From NCBI RefSeq assembly GCF_036588685.1, contig NC_086376.1, positions 10,617,911 through 10,681,910 of the forward strand: a stretch of 64,000 nt of DNA, given 5' to 3'. This document shows, one piece after another, positions 61,001 through 64,000 of the stretch. Position 1 is the first letter of the stretch, and each line of letters starts with the position of its first letter. The DNA comes from Mytilus trossulus (lineage: Eukaryota > Mollusca > Bivalvia > Mytilida > Mytilidae). The notes under the pieces are model-generated. The model saw nothing but the letters and a program-made list of their open reading frames with translations, was not told the DNA's origin and did no database searches. Both the position numbers and the translations under genes were made by a program.

Positions 61001-64000
61001 CAGTTTCATTGCATTTATTTGAGGCAAACTTGAAGGAAGAAAACAAAAACAAAGAGATCAGCAATTTTTTCAATTTGAAAAGGGGTGTTTCTAAAGAACA
61101 GTAAAAGTAAGGCCACCAAAAATCATAATATATCTTTGTTTTGTGGTAATAAGCATTGTGTATAAGTTTCAAAATATTAGGTTAAGGCAATTGTTCAATT
61201 TGTAAAGGGGCATAACTCAAGAATGGTAGAAGTGATACTACACCAATTTCAAATTTATTAGCTTTTGTGGTAATTAGCACTGTGTATAAGTTGCATAACA
61301 TTTATTTGAGGAAAACAATGGAAACGAAAATTCAGTAATTGTTCTGTTTGTAAAAAGGCATAATTTTAGTATATATGGTAACTGCCATGCTACACCATTC
61401 AAACTTGATCTGTGTTTTTTGGTAATAAACATTGTGTATAAGTTTCATAAAAGCATACTAAAGTTAGAGAATGGAAACCAATTATAGGATGTACGTCCAG
61501 TTCATCTGTACAGGTTGAGGGACTTTCTTTAAATATTCAATAAATTCCAAATAGCCTATGTGTACCTACAATGGTAAATCTTAATGCCCCTTCTACTACT
61601 TGTGTATAATGATATAATGAGGGTGTGACGGTTATAGAAACTTTGGTGTGATGTTTTGAGGGTGTGACAGTCATATAAACTGGGTTTAATGTTTATGAGG
61701 GTGTGACAGTTATAGAAACAAGGTTTAATGTTTATGTCGGTGTAACATTTATAGAAACTTGGATATGATGTTATGAGGGTGTGACAGTTATAGAAATTTT
61801 GGTGTGATGTTATGAGGGTGGTACGGTTATAGAAAATTTGGTGTGATGTTAGGAGGGTGTGACAGTTATAGAAATTTTGGTGTGATGTTTTGAGGGTGTG
61901 ACAGTTATAGAAACTTTGGTGTGATGTTATGAGGGTGTGACAGTTATAGAAACGTTGGTGTGATGTTATGAGGGTGTGACAGTTATAGAAACTTAGGTAT
62001 GATGTTATGAGGGTGTGACAGTCATAGAAAATTTGATATGATGTTACCAATGTTTGACATCTATCAGAGCATGGGTATGATGTTTATGAGGGTTCGACAG
62101 TTATCTGATTTTCAGTATGATGTTTTGAGGGTGTGACAGTTATAGAAACTTTGGTGTGATGTTATGAGGGTGTGAAAATCATAACTGGGTTTAATGTTTA
62201 TGAGGATGTGACAGTCATAGAAACTGGGTTTAATGTTTATGAGGATGTGACAGTCATAGGAAATTTGGTTTGATGTTACCAATATGTGACAGCTAGTAGA
62301 ACATGGATATGATATTTATGAGGGTGTGGCAGTTATAAAAACCTGGGTATATGATGTCATGATGATGTGACAGTCGTAGGAAATTTGGTATGGTATTACC
62401 AATGTTTGACAGGTATTGGAACTTCAGTATGATGTTTTGAGGATCTGACAGTTATCCGAACGTCAGGAAGATGTTTTGAGGGTGCAACAGTTATGGGAAC
62501 TTCAGTATGATGTTTTGAGGGTGTGATAGTCAGTTTGGGTTTGGAACAGTTATAGGTACTTTAGTATAACAGATATGACAGAGTGACAGATATAGGACCA
62601 TTTGTATTTTTGGCTATGTAATGGATTGGGTGCAATTGAAGATGTTGGTAGTTTTGGACCAGCTTATATATATATATATATATATATCCTATTGTTATTT
62701 TTCTTAATTTACATTGTTAATGTTACGAACATTTATTTTCAAAAGATAAAGAAATAATTATACTTCAGTTTCATTGTTCTTCTTTGAGAATATAAGTGTT
62801 GTATTGATCATTCAACTGAAGGTGAAGGTCATAGTGCTACGTTTGAAAAAAGTGATAAGATCCCCAAAACACTTTATACTTCTGAAAGTTGGACAATTTT
62901 TCATTTTATAAAATTTCATCTAAACTTGCATAAATACTGTAATCACTGAACAATTGGAGATAAGGTATACATTTTTCCACACTCATTACCTCTATCACAC
63001 GTAAATTGTATATTTATGTCATTGAATAGGCCTGGTGCATGAATATATTTGTTAGTAAACGTAAACACATGTACTCAATGAAATTAGCTGAGTGATCAAA
63101 AGTAAACTGCAAAAACTTGTATTATCATTTAAACAAATGTTTTTGTGTATTATTTGATTTAATGATTAACCTGAAGAAAAATTAACTTTTTGTTAACATC
63201 AGCGTCATCATCGCTGCCATCTTGTTTACATTGGTAACGAAAAGAAGTGTGGTCAATGTCGTCTATCAAAAATAACCAACGTCAAGATCAACTACCGGAA
63301 GTTCTATGGACCAATCATATCAACATATTCCGTAATATGCAAATCATATAAGAATTATTAGGTATTGCAAAGATAAGAATTGCCAAAGACTAAATAAAAA
63401 TTATAAATGTATTGTTTAATCAGTTTGGTAAAATCAGGTACTGACATGCATTTCTAGATATTCAAAATATCTTTTAGCATTTCTATTAATAGAAATAGTG
63501 AGTTGTGTTTGCTGGTGTGTAATTATCCATAAATCTTAAAGAAGATGATGAAATTTCCAAGCATGTACATTCTTTGTACCTAGGTTTTCCTCAACCAAGT
63601 AGTATGCTGAATATAGTAACATATTGGCAATCAAAAATTAATTCTGAGGAATTCAACATTGTTCAAGTAGAAAACCAATCCAACTTGAAATAAAAAGTTC
63701 CTGTTTAAGTTGTTATTTAAGCATTTCTAGTCCCCCCTCCCCCAACAAAAAATAAATAAATAAATAAAAATAGCTAGGCTAAATCTGATTGGAAAATGCA
63801 GACTGAACTTTTCAACAGCTTTCTAGAAAAAGTAAAATACAGGGTTTAAGATTCCGTCCGTTTAGATGCAATACATAACATGATGAGCTTAGGAAATATT
63901 TGAAGTATCTACCTCAAGAGAACCTAAATCATCATATGGTACCATGCTAAATCCTGGCATGTATGGTCCAAAGCCAGAGTAGCTTGAAGGGTCTGTAGAT
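45920..64000 (-). CDS. OAT: ornithine aminotransferase, C-terminal part (5' end beyond window)
   Basis: Six exons on the minus strand, in coding order: 64000-63913 (partial), 51440-51268, 50654-50576, 50198-50085, 49138-49000, 46083-45920. All have GT-AG borders and matching phases, giving the last 251 residues (human OAT has 439). OAT is the PLP enzyme of the mitochondrial matrix that transfers the delta-amino group of ornithine to 2-oxoglutarate, forming glutamate semialdehyde and glutamate. Visible: the IADEVQTG block with the PLP-binding Asp, the Schiff-base Lys in [25 protein letters not shown], and the C-terminal [13 protein letters not shown] with the substrate-carboxylate Arg. No stop or frameshift was seen, so the gene looks functional. 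Its second visible intron is 12.5 kb and holds another gene on the opposite strand. Introns also carry many repeats. Confidence 0.95.
46574..47374 (-). mobile_element. truncated copy of the 1.8-kb bivalve repeat
   Basis: Minus-orientation copy missing its 3' hairpin end; its start (CGTCCGGCGTCTGTCGTCC on the minus strand) abuts the CTAG end of the next copy at 47375. It lies in the last OAT intron. Confidence 0.75.
47375..48608 (-). mobile_element. near-complete inverted copy of the bivalve repeat
   Basis: Bounded by the CTAG-plus-hairpin end (47375-47394) and the AGCTCACTTGGCCCTTCGGG... hairpin (48578-48608). Internal units show the same CCATGGCGGCCATCTTGGTTGG and AGATACCCCAATGATGATTG markers as the copy at 27206. 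In the last OAT intron. Confidence 0.8.
49000..49138 (-). CDS. OAT: OAT exon, start of C-terminal domain
   Basis: Encodes [20 protein letters not shown], then [20 protein letters not shown], the small-domain helix and [10 protein letters not shown] strand typical of OAT. Donor AAA|GTGAGT. Confidence 0.93.
50085..50198 (-). CDS. OAT: OAT exon with [13 protein letters not shown] block
   Basis: 38 codons in phase 0 at both ends: [20 protein letters not shown] followed by [18 protein letters not shown]. The STYGGNPLG segment contributes to the phosphate pocket across the dimer interface. Confidence 0.95.
50275..50410 (-). repeat. OAT: 'gagttgtctcattggcaat' family repeat
   Basis: GAAGATGTGGTATGATTGCC, AATGAGACAACTATCCACAA, CAACTATAGGTCACTGTACA, AGCAAAGCCCATACTGCATA. 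In an OAT intron; a direct-orientation fragment lies at 50740-50850. Confidence 0.85.
50576..50654 (-). CDS. OAT: OAT exon with Schiff-base Lys
   Basis: Encodes [20 protein letters not shown] then SGGIFP. The Lys of LGKALSGG corresponds to Lys292 of human OAT, which binds PLP. Borders TTTATTTCAG and CCT|GTAAG. Confidence 0.95.
51268..51440 (-). CDS. OAT: OAT exon with PLP-ring Asp
   Basis: Encodes [34 protein letters not shown] and [15 protein letters not shown]. The Asp of ADEVQTG contacts the pyridine nitrogen of PLP in this fold-type I family. Donor AA|GTGAGT, acceptor TTTATTTTTAG. Confidence 0.95.
51637..51737. repeat. hairpin with 42-bp arms upstream of the nested gene
   Basis: Arms 51637-51678 and 51696-51737 are reverse complements with two mismatches around a 17-base loop. 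The arms begin TAAAGGAATTTATTGGTG. The hairpin ends 140 bases before the ATG of the transposase-exonuclease gene. Confidence 0.9.
51878..52325 (+). CDS. nested-gene exon 1: zinc-finger region
   Basis: ATG in AAAATGTTGCG; basic start ([20 protein letters not shown]), then [19 protein letters not shown] and the CxxC...CxxxxC finger at residues 92-125, ending FDINSKLAL at donor CTAG|GTAATT. No in-frame ATG lies closer upstream in the preceding 100 bases. Confidence 0.8.
51878..60858 (+). CDS. Mutator-like transposase / DEDDh exonuclease fusion nested in OAT intron
   Basis: Seven exons (51878-52325, 54379-54563, 55104-55170, 55870-56419, 56992-57162, 58399-58483, 59809-60858), all AG...GT, phases 1, 0, 1, 2, 2, 0, giving 851 residues with no internal stop. 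N-terminal part: Mutator-like transposase region with a Cys pair set (C92, C95, C120, C125), ERRYGLGS and TGKR...[10 protein letters not shown] signatures, first acidic motif SFDGGW (D217), second GDNDS (D310/D312), and the GDHS...C...WC motif (393-407). Then a Lys/Arg-rich, nuclear-signal-like linker (about 518-560). C-terminal part: DnaQ-like exonuclease with FDTETTG (D599, E601), [10 protein letters not shown] (D689) and AHDAKED (H749, D754), i.e. a complete DEDDh set. It lies entirely inside, and antisense to, one OAT intron. Either an intron-bearing transposon gene or a host gene derived from one; intactness argues for function. The third transposase acid is uncertain (E372 or nearby). 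Confidence 0.85.
52618..53098 (+). repeat. GTCCGTCCGT-type interspersed repeat
   Basis: ATGCCCCACCTACGATAG...GGGGCATTATG hairpin start, TCCGTTCGTCCATCCGTC tract, and CCAATCAACTTGAAACTTAG twice (about 52773 and 52951), ending TGGACACATTCTTGTT. Intron 1 of the nested gene. Confidence 0.8.
54379..54563 (+). CDS. nested-gene exon 2
   Basis: Acceptor AATATTGTAG, donor AAG|GTAATA. It encodes [20 protein letters not shown] and then [16 protein letters not shown], a helix-rich segment that in this family precedes the catalytic fold (the 'TG-x-x-x-x-x-N-x-FL-x-x-x-N' and 'K-x-RE' pattern). An alternative acceptor at 54294 leads to a stop within 7 codons and was not used. Confidence 0.8.
54756..54956 (-). 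other. exon-like open segment, unidentified
   Basis: On the minus strand, TTCTATTTTACAG precedes 67 uninterrupted codons ([19 protein letters not shown]...[15 protein letters not shown]...) followed by CAA|GTAAGT. Both borders are good splice signals and the segment is phase 0 at each end. It lies in intron 2 of the nested gene and in the OAT intron. Including it in OAT would break a conserved junction. It may be an exon of another minus-strand gene, a captured exon, or chance. Confidence 0.35.
55104..55170 (+). CDS. nested-gene exon 3: first catalytic Asp
   Basis: A 67-nt exon, acceptor TTTTAAAG, donor ACAG|GTGAG. It encodes [17 protein letters not shown]; the Asp of SFDGGW is the expected first residue of the RNase H-like transposase triad. 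Confidence 0.8.
55205..55400 (-). repeat. 'gagttgtctcattggcaat' family repeat, diverged
   Basis: GAAAGATGTGGTATGATTGC at its start and AACGAGAAAACTAATGGCC at its end. Intron 3 of the nested gene. Confidence 0.65.
55870..56419 (+). CDS. nested-gene exon 4: transposase core
   Basis: Acceptor ATAATTTCAG, donor TTCAG|GTATAG. It encodes [30 protein letters not shown]...[24 protein letters not shown], the [15 protein letters not shown] motif with the second acidic residue, and [15 protein letters not shown] Cys/His set in this block may bind zinc. Confidence 0.85.
56992..57162 (+). CDS. nested-gene exon 5
   Basis: Acceptor ATTTTATAG, donor AA|GTAAGA. It encodes [12 protein letters not shown]...[20 protein letters not shown]. 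The SxQANExxNxxxxxKAPK motif is a conserved tail of this transposase family. Confidence 0.8.
57215..57850 (+). repeat. repeat cluster with a 26-G run
   Basis: A 'gattgccaataaaacaactc' fragment (57215-57290) is followed by CACTGGCGGATCAAGAATTT, a run of 26 G at 57315-57340, and at 57790 GGGGCCTGCTCCAGTCACAC...GATTCCCTATATAAGCAACC, relating it to the short element at 31186-31370. Intron 5 of the nested gene. Confidence 0.7.
57915..58300 (+). repeat. 'accccagctttaaaaaggggg' repeat with internal duplication
   Basis: TACCCCAGCTTTAAAAAGGG, TCAGTCCGTCCGTCCC, then the block CGCATTTTTCTCAGGAACTA...GGATTTCTGAAATT...AGTCAGCTATAC twice (about 57998 and 58169). Confidence 0.75.
58399..58483 (+). CDS. nested-gene exon 6
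   Basis: Acceptor TATTTACAG, donor AAG|GTTTGT. It encodes [20 protein letters not shown] then EGHKYLEK, the segment (x-S-x-x-x-R-x-x-A-x-x-x-QKNEG) that joins the transposase to the linker. The introns on both sides carry interspersed repeats. Confidence 0.8.
59809..60858 (+). CDS. nested-gene exon 7: basic linker and DEDDh exonuclease
   Basis: Acceptor TTTTTCATAG; 349 codons to TGA at 60856. After [20 protein letters not shown] comes a Lys/Arg-rich stretch (RKLQKAKQ...[15 protein letters not shown]), a [15 protein letters not shown] segment, then the exonuclease: [10 protein letters not shown] (ExoI), [18 protein letters not shown] (ExoII), [15 protein letters not shown] (ExoIII). The fold resembles the PML-C/DnaQ type rather than a polymerase proofreading domain, since no polymerase follows. 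Confidence 0.9.
   Translation, partial: VNKAVGLSPGEFTFRMALKIAAKRKLQKAKQISLQAKRKRLLKKILKSKKEATKEIHEGVTYYQAAELHLDEELTQTTEIPNRLTLPENAFTYVVFDTETTGRGRNSDILQIAAGDDFNVYAQPRCEISEQASAVNMLRYDRGTNTMFHRGIPVLSKPIQEALLDFIAYLKKVPQPILVGHNACNFDIPIVCNRMSEFKLFSEFSSHVFGFVDTLKISKRIFQKCDVGNYKQENLVSKLTNCTYQAHDAKEDVRVLTTLFTEKIEKEVLDEDLFHISFHDVKKRYDEILQQKFMSLAAVTKLARNGVSPLHLRLAHNRNSGLKLLLTDLHIRLTNKNLTSVISFLEKEE
60859..61560 (+). repeat. 3' flank of nested gene with repeat blocks
   Basis: 60885-60960 (CATCACTTGGCGTCCGTAG ... TCTGAAACTATTGTGCC) is a scrap of the bivalve 1.8-kb repeat family. From about 61000 a unit with 'gtgtataagtttcataacatttatttgagg' and 'ggcataactcaagaatggtag' recurs about three times at roughly 140-bp spacing. 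Confidence 0.6.
61610..62600 (+). repeat. 39-bp degenerate minisatellite
   Basis: About two dozen units of GAGGGTGTGACAGTTATAGA + AACTTTGGTGTGATGTTAT. Units are most regular at 61740-62040 and decay to the right. Being 39 bp (13 codons), the array keeps a minus-strand frame open at 61556-62050; that frame is not a gene. Confidence 0.95.
62601..63912. other. OAT: rest of OAT intron, no gene
   Basis: Holds a (TA)n run at about 62667-62687 and a small GC-richer patch at 63200-63310 with GCTGCCATCTTG. No exon was recognised. Confidence 0.45.
63913..64000 (-). CDS. OAT: OAT exon (cut by window edge)
   Basis: Encodes [17 protein letters not shown] and [11 protein letters not shown] up to donor GAG|GTAGAT on the minus strand. 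It aligns with the human OAT segment around residue 190. The codon at the window edge is split. Confidence 0.9.

Noticed and set aside
61556..62050. 164-residue minus-strand frame with repeated NCHTLITS units
   Set aside because: Translation of the 39-bp minisatellite only.
61610..62600. Possible CRISPR-like array
   Set aside because: Units are contiguous and degenerate with no unique spacers, in a eukaryotic genome; a minisatellite explains it.
63200..63310. Possible promoter with a GCCATCTTG (YY1-like) motif
   Set aside because: A single short motif in an intron, also frequent inside the bivalve repeat family; no gene starts nearby that I can support.

Overview
This is eukaryotic DNA from a bivalve mollusc, most likely a mussel close to Mytilus. 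The support is AT-rich sequence, spliced genes with canonical GT-AG introns, and a dense background of short interspersed repeats of mussel type: GTCCGTCCGT-type segments, units ending in the 'cattggcaatcataccacatcttc' sense, and 'cgcgtttcgtctac...agactcatcagtgacgc' units. The genus is inference from recalled repeat families, not from a search. There are no bacterial operons, CRISPR arrays or recognisable tRNA/rRNA genes.

Layout. Bases 1-12.3 kb hold repeats, a 45-bp minisatellite and worn reverse-transcriptase fragments, with no supported gene. From 12.3 to 21.1 kb on the + strand, six phase-compatible exons encode an SEA-like domain, one transmembrane segment and a long Thr/Met-rich repeat. 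Bases 21.5-33.4 kb are mostly mobile DNA: a frameshifted reverse-transcriptase element, a 1.8-kb bivalve repeat with a Helitron-like end, tandem and duplicated segments. From 33.4 to 39.1 kb on the + strand, four phase-compatible exons encode a LamG-like domain, a Ser/Thr-rich repeat and a C-terminal PAN/apple-like domain. The 12-21 kb and 33-39 kb exon sets may be two genes or one 27-kb gene; both point to a cell-surface, mucin-like adhesion protein.

From 45.9 kb to the right edge, on the - strand, lies the C-terminal 251 residues of ornithine aminotransferase (OAT), in six exons. Its 12.5-kb intron (51.4-63.9 kb) contains, on the opposite strand, a complete seven-exon gene for a predicted 851-residue protein. 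That protein joins a Mutator-like transposase region (zinc-finger pair, DDE-type acidic motifs) to a C-terminal DEDDh 3'-5' exonuclease domain with all five catalytic residues present. I consider this nested transposase-exonuclease fusion the most interesting object in the window.

The rest is repeats: a palindromic composite at 40.3-42.0 kb, 45-bp and 39-bp minisatellites, a hairpin of 42-bp arms just upstream of the nested gene, a 26-G run, and many copies of about nine interspersed families. Splice sites were placed by eye and by phase consistency; no transcripts or database searches were available.
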